From NCBI GenBank assembly GCA_022410635.1, contig JAJVDF010000018.1, forward strand, positions 464,250 to 528,249: a DNA stretch of 64,000 nucleotides, read 5' to 3'. Within the stretch, counting starts at the first letter, position 1. Every line of letters starts with the position of its first letter. The translations under genes and the position numbers were made by a program. The stretch comes from Tretioscincus oriximinensis (taxonomy: Eukaryota; Chordata; Lepidosauria; Squamata; Gymnophthalmidae). Below are positions 12,750-23,535 of the stretch, piece by piece. The notes beneath the pieces were generated by a model. That model saw only the letters and a list, made by a program, of their open reading frames with translations. It ran no database searches and had not been told where the DNA came from.

Positions 12750-13350
12750 TTTAACAGCTTGGAGATTTTATGATAATGCAATGTATAAATTAATAAAAAT
12801 AAAAATTTTAATTGATTCCTTAAGGGAACAAATAAACTTTGACATCCCATTTGCTTGTTCATGTTGCCTCTTCAAAGCTTCCCTAGATTACTGATGCTGC
12901 AAATGTTATCAAGAAAAATATAATTGGATTCTTGTCATGCTCCCAATCTCAAAACAGTTTATATACAAACATGCCAATTTACAGAAATTGCTTTTCCTTA
13001 TTGAGTCAGGAGGNCAGCCAGCAGATTCCCTGAAATTCTTGAGTCCTGAAGTTAATCTGCTTTTTTGGACAATATCGCATTTATCAGGCCTGAAAACGAA
13101 TCAAACAAAGTTTAAAAGTGTAACCAAAGCCTAATCCATGCAGCGTATGAAGTTTGTATACCAAGTGTGGACAGCTCCTGTGTAGACAGCATTGTTTATT
13201 AAAGTTGAGATACCTGGCATTTTTATGGGCTCCTGGAAGTGGTACTGAAAGCNCACTACTTCTGGTGCCCAGTCAAAATATCCCTGGCAACAACTATGAA
13301 AGTTGAGGATTACTCTGACTAGCCTCTAAAGNTGGGTTGGTATGGATTAC
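12750..13350. other. No recognisable feature
   Basis: AT-rich sequence between the unclassified repeat and the L2-type copy. Only chance frames of about 60 codons. Confidence 0.45.
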
Positions 13351-13354
13351 CTGC

Positions 13355-13640
13355 AATTATAAATTTATTTAATTATTTATTTACACTTCTGTATCACCCT
13401 ATACCCAAAGATCTCATGACACTTAACAATAAAAACAGAATTAACATGTTAAAAAACAATAGTACCATGCAGTAAGGAAGAGAATGCTGTTTTTTCCCAG
13501 CCAAAGGCCNAATTAAAGAGCTACACCTTGAGGGATTTCCTGAATAAACACAATGATGGANACTGATGTGCCTCTAGTGAGAAACTAGGAATGGACTAAG
13601 CATGACTGTTGGNATGAGACTACCAGCAACCTCATCTATT
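13355..13640 (-). mobile_element. L2-type element, 3' part
   Basis: On the plus strand it begins with TTTATTTAATTATTTATTTA, then a worn CACCCTATACCCAAAGATCTC block, which is the reverse of the L2-type 3' terminus. Further in are AGCCAAAGGCC and AAAGAGCTACACCTTGAGGG blocks that recur at 30053-30300 and 62940. Orientation is minus. Coding capacity is absent. Confidence 0.65.
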
Positions 13641-14360
13641 GCAAACTGGGTTGCTTATTTCAGTTCNGTATACAGTCGAATAGAATTATTCATACTGTGC
13701 TGCAAGGCACCCAAAGTCTAACTAAAACCAGCAGGTGAGAAATTAGTAGCAAGGAANCGATACATCTGTTTACATGGGAAAGAGCTGGGTGAAAATATCT
13801 TGATATAATTCTTTAAACATTCTATAAATATCAGTGTTGGTGACAATATTTTTTCAATGTACTTTACCAGTCAGGTTAAGCATATTTTTCCTTTCAAAAA
13901 ATCAAAACCACCACATAATGTAATGATAATATGTTGTAAAGTAACAAAAGAAACTATAGAAAGTGCTACCTACTTACTGCAAATNATGATTGACAGTATT
14001 AGTATTTAAGCTAACTTTTCTCATGATCTAATAACAACAGGAAATGATTCCTGTAAGGAAAATATATATGCACAAGGATGTATTGTCTACATACATGGTG
14101 TCCTCATCTTTACCCTGGCCTTCAACATGTGCAGTTAATTTTGGGATGGCTGTCCTGTCTTATTATAAGAAGTCCTACATTTCAAAGGCATACTATGCTA
14201 ATGTGTAAGCCAAAGCTGATTCATAAACCTGAAATAACCTGAAAATGCTTTCACCTAAATTATTAATGAAATCAGCCTTTCTGAGATGGGGAGGGATGAA
14301 GGGAAAGTGTTGATATATCCTTTTCCACATATTTAGCCAAGCTTTGCTCTGCTGTGGATT
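13640..14360. other. No recognisable feature
   Basis: AT-rich DNA with several N calls. Nothing recognisable before the SINE at 14361. Confidence 0.45.
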
Positions 14361-14653
14361 AAGAAGAAGAAGANCTGGGTTCTTATACCCTGCTTTTATC
14401 ACCTTTCAAAGGGACTCAAAGTGGCTTACAAGGGTATTTTTGCCCAAAGGCTTACATTCTATCTTCTCCACCAGGTTGTGGTGGTTCCCATTCAGTTGCA
14501 ATTTCTTGCAATTCATGCTTTCGAATAGTTGGATTGGCTAGAGCTACAGGCTAGTGGAAGGTGCTCACCCCTCCCAACATCCTACACAGGGCTTTGAAAC
14601 CCGATCTCCCAGATGAGAGACGGATTCCTTAGCAACTGAACTGTCCGTGCCTG
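14361..14653 (-). mobile_element. tRNA-headed SINE, copy B
   Basis: Full-length copy in reverse. The plus strand starts with (AAG)n, the complement of the TTC tail, then AGGGACTCAAAGTGGCTTAC (tail reversed), then TTGGCTAGAGCTACAGGCTA (body reversed). It ends with the tRNA-like head in which CAGTTGCTAAGGAATCCGTC and GATCGGGTTTCAAAGCCC read on the minus strand. It is one of the least diverged of the copies here. Confidence 0.8.
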
Positions 14654-14799
14654 CTTTTAAGCCTCGTTTGGTTCAGTTACACACAAGGAACCAGTTGCTA
14701 CCTTGCCCTGCCCTTCTGCACGAGCTGCTACTGGTTTCCATTTCATTTTTTCTTCCTTCCCAAATTAAATTTGGGCTTTTAATATAATGTTTATTTTTA

Positions 14800-15003
14800 A
14801 NGCCTGTTTCACCAAAGGGCTGCGCATATAGTTTTTGTTGCTTTCTTTACAACAGAAATCCTGTGGAGTAGACGGGGATGAGAGAGTTCTAAAGAATTGT
14901 GACTGGCCTAAAGTCATCCAGNTGCCTTCATGAAGGAATATGGAATTGAACTGGGGAACTACCAGATAAGAGTCCAATGCTCTAATCACTACACCAAACT
15001 CGA
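14800..15003 (-). mobile_element. MIR-like CORE-SINE
   Basis: On the minus strand it reads GTGTAGTGATTAGAGCATTG (tRNA-like head), then GGTAGTTCCCCAGTTCAATT, then GATGACTTTAGGCCAGTCAC, the hallmark of the MIR/CORE-SINE middle. The L2-like tail is poorly preserved. Confidence 0.7.
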
Positions 15004-15004
15004 T

Positions 15005-15785
15005 CTCTAATATGATCTAACCTGAGGCTTTAAAATATAGGATAACAATATACCAGTAAGCTAGCTAGCTTAAGGGAGGAACGGAGGAAAGAAGGAACTT
15101 TAATTTTTAAAAAACAGAAAAAGAGAGTAGCTGGGGTGTNCACCCAAAAGTACACAGCAAGAAGTATGACTTGTGGAATTATTGACCTTTGAGGCCCAAA
15201 GCCCTCTACAACAAGGGATTTTATATATAAATGAGTTTATGAGAAACCTCACAAAAGGCTGTAGGTACCAAGTGCTGCTTTTGGAAAGTAAATAAGAACA
15301 AATGCTTAATTAAATAAGTGATTAACTCTTGGAATGCTTACTGGCAAACATANCAGCCTAAAAGTGTACTAGAAACATCCCTTCTGCCCACAGCTACAAT
15401 TTAAAAGATGCTTTGTCCACTAGCTGATTCAGTGTGGAAATGCCTGAAGACTGAGGCTGCCTCCACACTTTGAAAAGAACCACAAGATCCTGGTTCTCTC
15501 ATCCATGTCTCCTTGTAGGAGACAAATATGCCAGCTGTGATGAGGGCTTAAGAGTGATAGCACAGGCTGGCTGAGTTTGCTTAAAGAGCAGATGAAAACG
15601 AGAAAAAACTGAGGCTAAATAACCGCTCAGACAAAGGACTCAGGTTAAGCATGGTTTACTCCAGGAAAAAGGAAGTGGGTGTCATCAGGTTTGCTGGTCT
15701 CAAGCACTTTTAAAACCTCCCCTGCAGGTGGTCTTACAGCTGATAAAAAAAAATCTCTCATATTTCCTCTCGGTCCATGACAAAT
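15005..15785. other. Unassigned, possibly part of a larger repeat
   Basis: No gene. A GAGGCTGCCTCCACAC block at about 15451 resembles the reverse complement of a block near 16420 (GGCTGCATCTGCATGGGAG). The repeat at 15790-16095 could therefore lie inside one larger inverted-repeat element of about 1 kb. This is inference from short matches. Confidence 0.3.
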
Positions 15786-15789
15786 TCCT

Positions 15790-16095
15790 GTCAATTTTCC
15801 CACTCCTTGCTATTCCGATGACAGCTTCCTTTCTTCTGACAAAGAAGAAAGATAATCCTGTTTTTTAAAAGCCATGTTCCATCATTAAAAGTCACTCAGG
15901 GAAGCCAGGTATAGGAAACAGGAATGCAAGGCTAGAAAAGCTATTGTTATATTTTTAAACCTAGGCTAGAAAACATTTTACAGCAGTTTAACCAAAAGAG
16001 GTTTTTGGCTAAAGCAGAGAAAGTATTCAGACATGTACAAACACAACACCACACAAGTGGCCATGCTCCACATTTTCAGGGTATTGCAGGCTATA
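15790..16095 (+). repeat. Unclassified long repeat, copy 2
   Basis: Second copy of the repeat at 12320-12745, same orientation, shorter, and sharing the anchors GATAATCCTGTT, AAGCCATGT, TAAAAGTCACT and CATTTTCAGGG. The following 16140-16430 is GC-richer than its surroundings and may belong to the same element. Confidence 0.55.
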
Positions 16096-16099
16096 AGCA

Positions 16100-17100
16100 A
16101 TTGCCCCATAGCTTGCATTTGCCAGCTTCCTGTAGGTGTGTGAGAGGACTGGANAGAAGCATCGCGCTTATGTGGCTTTTTGCAGGCGCCATGTGAGAGA
16201 TCGCCCGATTGGCTGAGCTTCCCTTCTCCTGCACAGATTTTGTGGATGTCTCACCTCACTTGCAGAACGATGTGCTGTACACTGGGATGGTAGTGGATTG
16301 GGTAATATGCGCTCTAAGAGAACACAGTGCATCAGCGCTTTACAATGCATTGATCGCTGACAAGGTGCAATCCTGTGCAATGGAACTGCCTTGATGTCTC
16401 TACCATTGAGACAGGACTCTCCCATGCAGATGCAGCCTGAGTAATAATTGATTTAATCATCAAGAACAGAAATAGTTAAGCTTGGGTCTTCTTGATGTTT
16501 TAAAACTCTAGCCACTAAACCAAAATTTTCTCTAAATGCTTCAAACTATGCATCCAGAAAATGTGTGCCAAACATTTTTTGCACATTCAGTTTAAGTGAA
16601 TAGTCTCTATTTAACCATATAGGGAATGCCAAGATATTTTAACATCTCTGGAATGCTTACTTTGGTTCTTTCACTGATGGAACAAATATAAGATACTGAA
16701 TGTTTCCCATGTCTTGGGTACTCTTCAGGAATATGGTGTAACTATAGCATACTGTTGGCTCAGAGAGCAGATATACAGGAAACNAATAGACAAGGAATGA
16801 AAACAAAGAATCCATAATTATATTCCTCCTTTTCCACTTCAGCAGTTGAATTAAGCAATTCAAGATATGATCAATGCCTGAATAGGAAGTTTTATGGGCT
16901 GCAGATGGGTGGGTGGGAATCTAAGTTTAGACCTTTCCTGACCACAGGAATAGTAGAAATGAAAAGAAAGATGGAAACATGCTATATGCACAAGATTATT
17001 TTTTTTAAAAAAAAATTGAAAATGTAATAATATTATAAATATTATAAAAATTCAAAACTAGATGAATGTGAAAAATAAATACTCTTCAATTATTCAAATA
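16100..17100. other. No gene; locally GC-richer patch at 16140-16430
   Basis: The patch has open frames on both strands (about 60-85 codons), but their translations match nothing I know, and open frames on both strands are expected in GC-richer non-coding DNA. The rest is AT-rich. Confidence 0.4.
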
Positions 17101-17180
17101 TACTTGGGATATACTTGGTTACCCACCCTGAGTCCTTGAATAAAGGGAGGGATATAAATACAACTAAGTAATAAATAAAC
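17101..17180 (+). mobile_element. L2-type LINE 3' tail
   Basis: CCACCCTGAGTCCTTGAATA, then an AGGGAGGGATATAAATAC block and a terminal (ATAA)n run. This is the standard shape of an L2-type LINE 3' end. No reverse transcriptase is readable upstream. Confidence 0.7.
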
Positions 17181-17184
17181 CTTT

Positions 17185-17868
17185 GCTTAGAAGTCCAGAC
17201 TATTGAACCTTAGAATGTTCTTAAGCCAATCCATCTAGCCCAGCATTCTTTCTCACAATGTTCCCCATTTAGGGGCATGGAGTGAATTGCCAGTGTTAAG
17301 AGCATGGGAAAATAGTGGCAGTTTCTCCACTCCCTTGGCCATCACCATTGCTTACCACCTTGCTGCTCTCCAGGTAGGGGAAGGAATGATTGGGTAGCTG
17401 AGAGGCCCCTGCCTGGGCTGCTACTGCCTTCTTTCCTCTGGCAATGCTGCCTCCTCTCCCTTCCTGGAGACTCTTCTGTACTGCTTGCTGTGCCTCAGTG
17501 AGTTTCGCATATTAGATTCAAATTTTAGGTGATTTTCTTTACGAGATGGAGGGCCTGCTATTATTAGTAATATTTCTTGTTGTTGTTTATATTTTGCATT
17601 CTTACGAATTCTTAAGAATTTTGCAACCATATTTGTATTCTCTTTTTTTTTTATACTTTTCGCCCCATCAACTGCTTCAGAGCATTCTTAAGCAGCAAAA
17701 GACAAAACTTCTGTCTGTCCTCAAATCCCTGAAAACTGGCCTGCCTATCTCACCAAATCTGGATGTATCTTGTCATCAATTATAGTAGCTTTCACTACAT
17801 TTAGTATTTATTCAGTTAGTCTAATTCTTTTCTTAAAGCTATCAAAGATGAATTGGCTGACTACAACA
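17185..17868. other. No recognisable feature
   Basis: Sequence between an L2 tail and the CR1 copy. It has no readable reverse transcriptase upstream of about 17870, so the CR1 is 5'-truncated there. Confidence 0.45.
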
Positions 17869-17869
17869 G

Positions 17870-18837
17870 GCCCCAGCCTGGCTTAGTGATCGGACTCAAA
17901 GAGTGATAATAAATGGTTGCACATCCAATTGGAAGAATGTTTCAAGTGGGGTACCACAAGGGTCTGTCCTAGGCCCAGTGCTATTTAACATATTTATAAA
18001 TTATCTAGATGAAGGAATTGAAGGAAAACTTATCAAATTTGCTGATGACACAAAACTAGGTGGTGTTGCTAATACTAAACAAGATAGAGATAGGATTCAA
18101 AAAGATCTAGACAAACTTGAACAATGGGCTGAAACTAAAAGAATGGTATTTAACACAGAGAAATGCAAGATCCTACATCTGGGCAAAAATAATGAAACAG
18201 CACATATAGAATGGGAGGAATATGTCTGAGCAGCAGCACAGGTGAGAAGGACCTGGGTGTTTTGGTAGATCACAGATTAAACATGAGTCAACAGTGTGAA
18301 GCAGCTGCAAAAAAGGCAAACACAATCCTGGGATGTATCAAGAGGGGCATAGAATCTCACTCACGTGAAGTAATTATTCCTCTCTACAGTACTTTGGTAC
18401 GACCACACTTGGAATACTGTGTTCAGTTCTGGGGGGCCCAATTTAAAAAGGACATTGATAAACTAGAGCAAGTACAAAAGAGAGTTACAAGGATGGTGAG
18501 TGGTCTGGAAACCATGTCCTATGAGGAATGGTTAAAGGATCTAGGGATGTTTAGTCTGCAAAAGAGAAGACTGAGAGGAGATCTGATAGCTGTCTACAAA
18601 TATCTGAAGGGCTGTCACAGAGCAGAGGGATCGACATTGTTCTCATTANCACATGGAAGGACTAGAAACAATGGGATGAAACTGCAAGGGAGTAGATTTA
18701 GATTAGATATCAGAAAAAACTTTCTAACAGTCAGGGTGATAAACCAGTGGAACAGTTTGCCACAGGGGGTGGTGAGTTCGCCTTCACTGGAAGTCTTCAA
18801 ACAGAGGCTGGACAGTCATCTGTCTGGGAAGGTTTAA
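17870..18837 (+). pseudogene. CR1 reverse transcriptase, C-terminal part, frameshifted
   Basis: Non-LTR retrotransposon polymerase fragment of about 320 codons. The product would copy element RNA into DNA at a nicked target site. Visible motifs in order: GVPQGSVLGPVLFNIFINYL (RT block 4), KFADDTKLG with the catalytic Asp pair at 18044-18049 (the YADD-type box), KDLDKLEQWA, KCKILHLG, then after a frame change [35 protein letters not shown] and NQWNSLPQGVV. The two frames (17870-18229 and 18211-18837) overlap at about 18195-18229, which fits a single frameshift. The N-terminal part, including the endonuclease and early RT blocks, is absent, so it cannot be functional. Confidence 0.88.
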
Positions 18838-18920
18838 TGAATCCTGCATCGAGCAGGGGGTTGGACCCGATNACCCTGGAGGTCCCTTCCAACTCTATGA
18901 TTCTATGATTCTATGATTCA
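17870..18920 (+). mobile_element. CR1 LINE, 5'-truncated, with intact 3' end
   Basis: A 1.05-kb 3' fragment of a chicken-repeat-1 type LINE. It holds the C-terminal half of the reverse transcriptase frame (about 17870-18837), then a short 3' UTR with GGTCCCTTCCAACTCTATGA, and ends in three ATTCTATG repeats, the characteristic CR1 terminus. The low number of lesions (one frameshift, no internal stops seen within the two frames) makes it the youngest-looking LINE in the window. The 5' end is lost, as is usual for CR1 insertions. Confidence 0.9.
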
Positions 18921-18969
18921 CTCTCAGGTTAGTTTGCATGGCATATTGTTATATATTTATAAGAATTAC

Positions 18970-19226
18970 AGTGATGTAGAAATTAAGAACCACTGCCTTT
19001 CAACAGAGAGGTCAGCATTTGACACCCATATGCCTGCCGTGTCATGGAGTCACTGCCCTCTACTGGCTTTAGCTTCTACCAACATAGTTGTTCAAAAGCA
19101 AGCATTTGCAAGTAGATGAATAGGTATCATCACAATGTAAGCCTTTGGGTGAAAAATAGCTTGTAAGCCACTTTGAGTCACTTTGGGTAAGAAAAGTGGG
19201 GCATAAAACCCAGACCTTCTTCTTCT
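18970..19226 (+). mobile_element. tRNA-headed SINE, copy D (diverged)
   Basis: Older copy of the same SINE family. AGCTTCTACCAACATAGTTG, TTCAAAAGCA and GCAAGTAGATGAATAGGTA lie at the positions of the body blocks in the other copies. The last of these is closer to the remembered Sauria SINE body than the other copies are. The tail GTAAGCCACTTTGAGTCACT and the terminal TTCTTCTTCT tract are clear. The head is badly worn. Confidence 0.7.
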
Positions 19227-19229
19227 ACT

Positions 19230-19988
19230 GCAAAAGTTTAAGAGAAATCATCCATTCAGCTAACCATGTTTACAAGACATTGGATGTCCCAGGTAAGGCT
19301 TATATTCAAACTTAATTTTTCTTCTCCTCAATATAAACTGCATTTTATTACACCTTGGACTTGAAAACAAAACACAGGGAAAAGGGGATGACATTCTATT
19401 CATTTATTACCATATGCTGATAACAGTTTGGGCTGTATTTATTAACAACATGAATAGGTTTACAAAGGGCCTCTCCAATCCTAAAGAATCAGGGAAAAAT
19501 ACATTTTTCTTGTTTTTAGTTTGACAGTTCCAATATTGAAGATGGTTTCAAAACATGTGAATGACAGGCTCTAAGACATAAACCTCAGAGAANACAATTT
19601 GTTTTCTACCAAATTAGCACTCAATTTATTTCAGCCTAGACCACCTTTATCTCCCTATTTGATGCAGTTAGAAATATACAGTATTTACTTTTAAACCTTC
19701 TTCAGTACTGAGTGAAGAATAACCTTAATCCATTTCTTTTCTAGTTTTGTAGTACTACCATGGATATGCCAGATGGGGGCACCAAAACAGCAGCTGAAAG
19801 GTGTTCTCACACCTTAGAAGAGAAACAGTTGTCTTAANAGCAAGTAGGAAAAATACATTAAGATCTAAGGAAACTGGTCATTCAAATGGGACTTTAAGAA
19901 TACAGCACTGTTCAGAGGAAACTCATGTTGATAAAAAATATCCCTTGCAGTGTGTATTTTCTCATCTATCTCAAGATACTTTGAGCAT
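19230..19988. other. No recognisable feature
   Basis: AT-rich, with no repeat motifs or plausible coding. Confidence 0.45.
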
Positions 19989-19990
19989 GT

Positions 19991-20021
19991 ATACTACTCA
20001 AAACAATTAAGGGAACACTTA
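19991..20021 (+). mobile_element. Tc1-like terminal inverted repeat fragment
   Basis: TACTACTCAAAACAATTAAG followed by GGAACACTTA closely resembles the outer end of Tc1-like DNA transposons in fish and amphibians, and resembles the end of the relic at 49426 (TACTACTCACAAAAGTTAGG). Only the end is present. The sequence changes to another element at 20022. Confidence 0.55.
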
Positions 20022-20172
20022 GGCTGCGTTCACATGATGAGCTAAAAACTGGAATAAAGCTGTATTCCAGAATATAGCANTGGCGTGTCCCTTCACACCA
20101 CGAAGCTATATTCCGGAATATGCAATNGTGTGTCTGTGCATACNTATTCTTGAATTCTCATCATATGCAGCC
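20022..20172. mobile_element. Short inverted-repeat (MITE-like) element
   Basis: About 150 bp. The left end GGCTGCGTTCACATGATGAG matches the reverse complement of the right end at 20145-20172 (GGCTGCATATGATGAG...). Internal palindromic blocks with TATTCCAGAATATAGC and GCTATATTCCGGAATA are also inverted relative to each other. No coding capacity. Confidence 0.6.
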
Positions 20173-20178
20173 GGGTCT

Positions 20179-20510
20179 GCTGCATTGCTTTGGCTGTGCC
20201 CTCCTTCCAGTCAGCCCTCCACCTGTTTTGGGGGATGCTGCCTGGAGATCGGGCTGTCAAATGGTTTGGATGAGGTGAGGTGGAAGAGGTGGGGAGGTTG
20301 ACAGGATGTCTGTCATTGTTCCCCTTTGTTTCGGGGATCCACACAGCATCCCCGAAAAGCAGGCGGCTGGCTGGCTGGCTGGAAGGAGGGCACAGCCAAA
20401 GCAATGCGGCAGAGCTGGCTGCATGTCACAAGAAGCCTTTTCCTTAGCCCAGGCTGCCCTCCGCCTGCNTTCAGGGGCTGCTGCCTGGAGATCGGCTCTG
20501 CAAAGCGATG
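20179..20510. repeat. Modular GC-rich foldback
   Basis: The left arm (20179-20240) is inverted relative to the right arm (20344-20410). Both contain GGAAGGAGGGCACAGCC and AAAGCAATGC when read in the right-arm direction. A third, direct partial copy of the left module lies at 20445-20510, marked by GCTGCCTGGAGATCGG, also seen at 20237-20255. The central and flanking parts encode nothing recognisable. Confidence 0.65.
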
Positions 20511-20514
20511 AGCA

Positions 20515-22030
20515 GCATTGACAGATGTCCTGATATACAGGCAGCAGCTGGATTTATCACAATATATTATGGTCCTCTTCTGGGTCTCTTTTGCATCCCT
20601 CTAGTTATGGTCTCTCTGAACAGGAAGAAACATATTCTGGACTGGTGTGTGTGNAAAATAGCTTCATAATGTGTTTTAGATCCATAATACTATTAGACCT
20701 TGTTAAACTGGTTGGCCATACAGTAGGGGTAGGGTTTTGGGAATTTGTCTCTGAAACTTGTGTAGAGGTTGATCTAGATGAGAAGACTGACTCATCTGAA
20801 CCAGCTCACTTACCGAAGATTACTTTTGACGTTTGCAGAAAGGGAGAATTCTATTTTAATATGTGTTATAATAATTTGCACCTTTTATCTTTTGCTATTA
20901 TTATCCACCCTGTGAACTATGGTGAAGGGAATGATTTCTAGATTAAAAAATAAAAATAAACGAGCGTGCATTTGTCTGATTTTACTCATTATTTTTTCCT
21001 CCTGCTAGTTATTATTTATGTTTCCAGTTCGGAAATAGCAAGGAACATATAGGTATGGTTTTCAATTAGAATATGACTGCAGTGTGTAAACTATTCACAG
21101 TCCAATATATAAGAGGGAATTCATGATAGTCCATCCAATTAGATAGCAAGGCGGGCATAACTCCTGCCTCTTTCGATGTCTGATTGGAAGGACCATCACT
21201 GAAACAGCAGAGAAAACCGCCCTCCACCAGACCTCCCAACACGTAACGTGTTCCCAAGGTTTGGCCTTGGTAGAACATCAATGGCTCCATTGGGCAGGAG
21301 CAGCTGGGAGAGGTGGCTTGCCAGGGACCTGGGGAACTCAGGATAGAGCCCGAGCTGATTGCCAATAGACAGCTCGTGTGAATCCCCCTAGTATAAAATA
21401 ATGTAGTATAACTATTTTTTCTGCATACACAAAAAGTTGGAGGGACCTGGTCTCTTTCTTAAATGTGAGTTTGGTGCAGTTTAAAAGTTATAAACTATAT
21501 AGCAAGAAATTGAATCAACTATCATGACTACATGAGTATAAAGCATTGTGAATAATGATAATTGGTACTCACATTTTAAAAGCCAGAAACTTCCTGTTTT
21601 TAAATATCATTTAATTTTTGTGAAATTTAATTCTTTATTGCTCAGCAAACTGCAATAGATATGGTGTCTGTAACATTGAGAGTTCTGATATGATTTATTT
21701 AAAATCCTTCAGTATTGCTTCCCTGAAAAATCAAAATATCAAAGTAGTTCAAAACATCTTTAGTAACAACTAAAGGCAGCAATGAGAGAAAACATTCTCT
21801 AATAGAGAATAGACTACTTATCAGTCTTTTGTAAATTTTGTCAAAACTTACTTATTTTTCAGTTATCTTTATTTAGAAACANCAACTTTAGTGAAAACAA
21901 AATTCAAAAGCTATGCATTTTATGATTTGGAACAAGTTTCTCAAGCCACACATGACAGATAAGCTATTATACAGAGCAACTGCTAAGTTGCAGATTCCTG
22001 TGGGAGCTCACACCCATCTAATACATCATG
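20515..22030. other. No gene; weak L2 tail and a GC-richer patch
   Basis: About 20900-20960 resembles a worn L2 tail (CCACCCTGTGAACTATGGTG, then AATAAAAATAAA). About 21110-21390 is GC-richer and contains a short palindrome, AACACGTAACGTGTT (21238-21252). It could be a non-autonomous DNA element, but I see no matching ends. Confidence 0.35.
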
Positions 22031-22282
22031 TTTATTATGGCTTTTAAGATTATCTCATATTCACCTAATGCAATCCAGTACTCTATAATTTCTCCTCTTC
22101 TCAGAGCAGAATATAGTCCTACAAATATTTGCGTTTAACAATTTAGCATGTAATGGTTTATTATGGTTTTTAAAGGCTGAGTTAAACTCACCAAAGACAA
22201 CCCTTTAACACATTGAAGTTTCTTCTTCCCTAAGCAGGATTCAGTCCTGCAAATATTTGCATTTAACAATCCAAACTGCAAG
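22031..22282 (+). repeat. 126-bp tandem duplication
   Basis: Two diverged direct copies, 22031-22156 and 22157-22282. Both start TTTATTATGG, share a CAG.ATTCAGTCCTGCAAAT-like block, and share ATATTTGC.TTTAACAAT near the end. The period of 126 bp is exact at the start blocks. Confidence 0.75.
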
Positions 22283-23388
22283 CTTAGTGCTAATGGTCAG
22301 GAGTTATGACAAGACATCCAGTTCCTGAAACATCTGGCTGAAGAAATGGCTACTGCATGAAATTTCAGCCTTAGCATTTACTCCTGGGACACATCTACCA
22401 AGCAAGAGCTTGCAGCTTATGAGAATCTGGCTTAACTCTTTCCTGTACTTAGAAGTCCATTTTATTTTCTGTTAATTTAACTAACCTCCTTATTTCTGCT
22501 TCCTATCTTAACTTTCAAGGAAGATATTGTCATTATGATTTGAACCCTGTGTCTTGTAGCCTAGGATCTCTAGTACCACCCTTGTTGTATATATCAATTT
22601 GTTGGTTTNGAATATGGTGATAGTTTCTTGCTGTGTTGGAATCTGTTATTATCTCATCTGAAAGTAGTTCTGTGNTAAGCCTGTGTAATCTAGTGTGCCA
22701 TATAAAGCTTGTTCATAATTAATGTCCTCATTTCAGTAGTTCTGCCTTGCAGTCCTAGTAGTGGTGCTGATGTCTTTTCAACTTCTTCTGTAGGCGGTTG
22801 GCTGCATTCTTAAGATTTCTTCGCTATTATTGCAATTTACACCTGTTCCCTGTAGCTTATCAATTTCTAGTTCAGATACAGTAAACTTTCCTCTTGATTA
22901 TATTTGATTGTTGTGAAATTAGTACTATTTCCATGAGTACAGATACAGGGGAAACCTCATATTTCCTACCATTAGGCTTGCTCCTTTTCTTTTGGACAGA
23001 TTTTATCTGAAGTTGTGCCACCTTTGGTGGAAGGGGTAATATAAATAAACACCATCATCATCATTGATTGTTAGCTATCCATTGTAAGGTATTCTTCCTC
23101 TTTATACATCATTTTATGAAACTTTGCTTTTACTTGTTTAACTGAGCCAATTTTTCAAAGCAAAATATTGGTGCCCTTGTTAGTCTTTCTGCTTCTTGAC
23201 TGTATTGATAAGATTTGTCAATCTTTACAAAGAGACATCTCAATTGTGCACTATACACACTAAAGTGTCCTCAGACTCCCAAGGCAGATTTAGGTCTCAG
23301 TAATATGCAACTACATGTCATAGAGGGACCTTCTGGTTCATAAAGTCTAAGTATTGTGTGGCTGTAGACTGCTGTTATTAGTATTATT
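22283..23388. other. No gene; possible L2 tail at 22990-23068
   Basis: Near 23030 a TGGTGGAAGGGGTAATATAA block followed by ATAAACACC and (CAT)n could be a diverged L2 tail on the plus strand. The rest is unremarkable. Confidence 0.35.
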
Positions 23389-23535
23389 ACTGCAGATTTA
23401 AGGATGAGTATAGTACTCTTCCAAATTCAATCATGCCTAATTTAGATATAGTGATAGACATATCATTGTATCAAAATTAGAAATAATTGACAAAGAATTG
23501 GGAAGAGGACTATGCTCATCCTTTAGACCTGCAGT
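23389..23535. mobile_element. Foldback (MITE-like) element
   Basis: Inverted arms of about 40 bp. The left arm begins CTGCAGATTTAAGGATGAGT and the reverse complement of the right arm begins CTGCAGGTCTAAAGGATGAG. Both continue into TATAGT.CTCTTCC-like sequence. The total of about 147 bp and the lack of coding fit a MITE. Confidence 0.7.

Noticed and set aside
22031..22282. CRISPR-like direct repeats
   Set aside because: Only two diverged 126-bp units, in a eukaryotic context. No short exact repeats with unique spacers.
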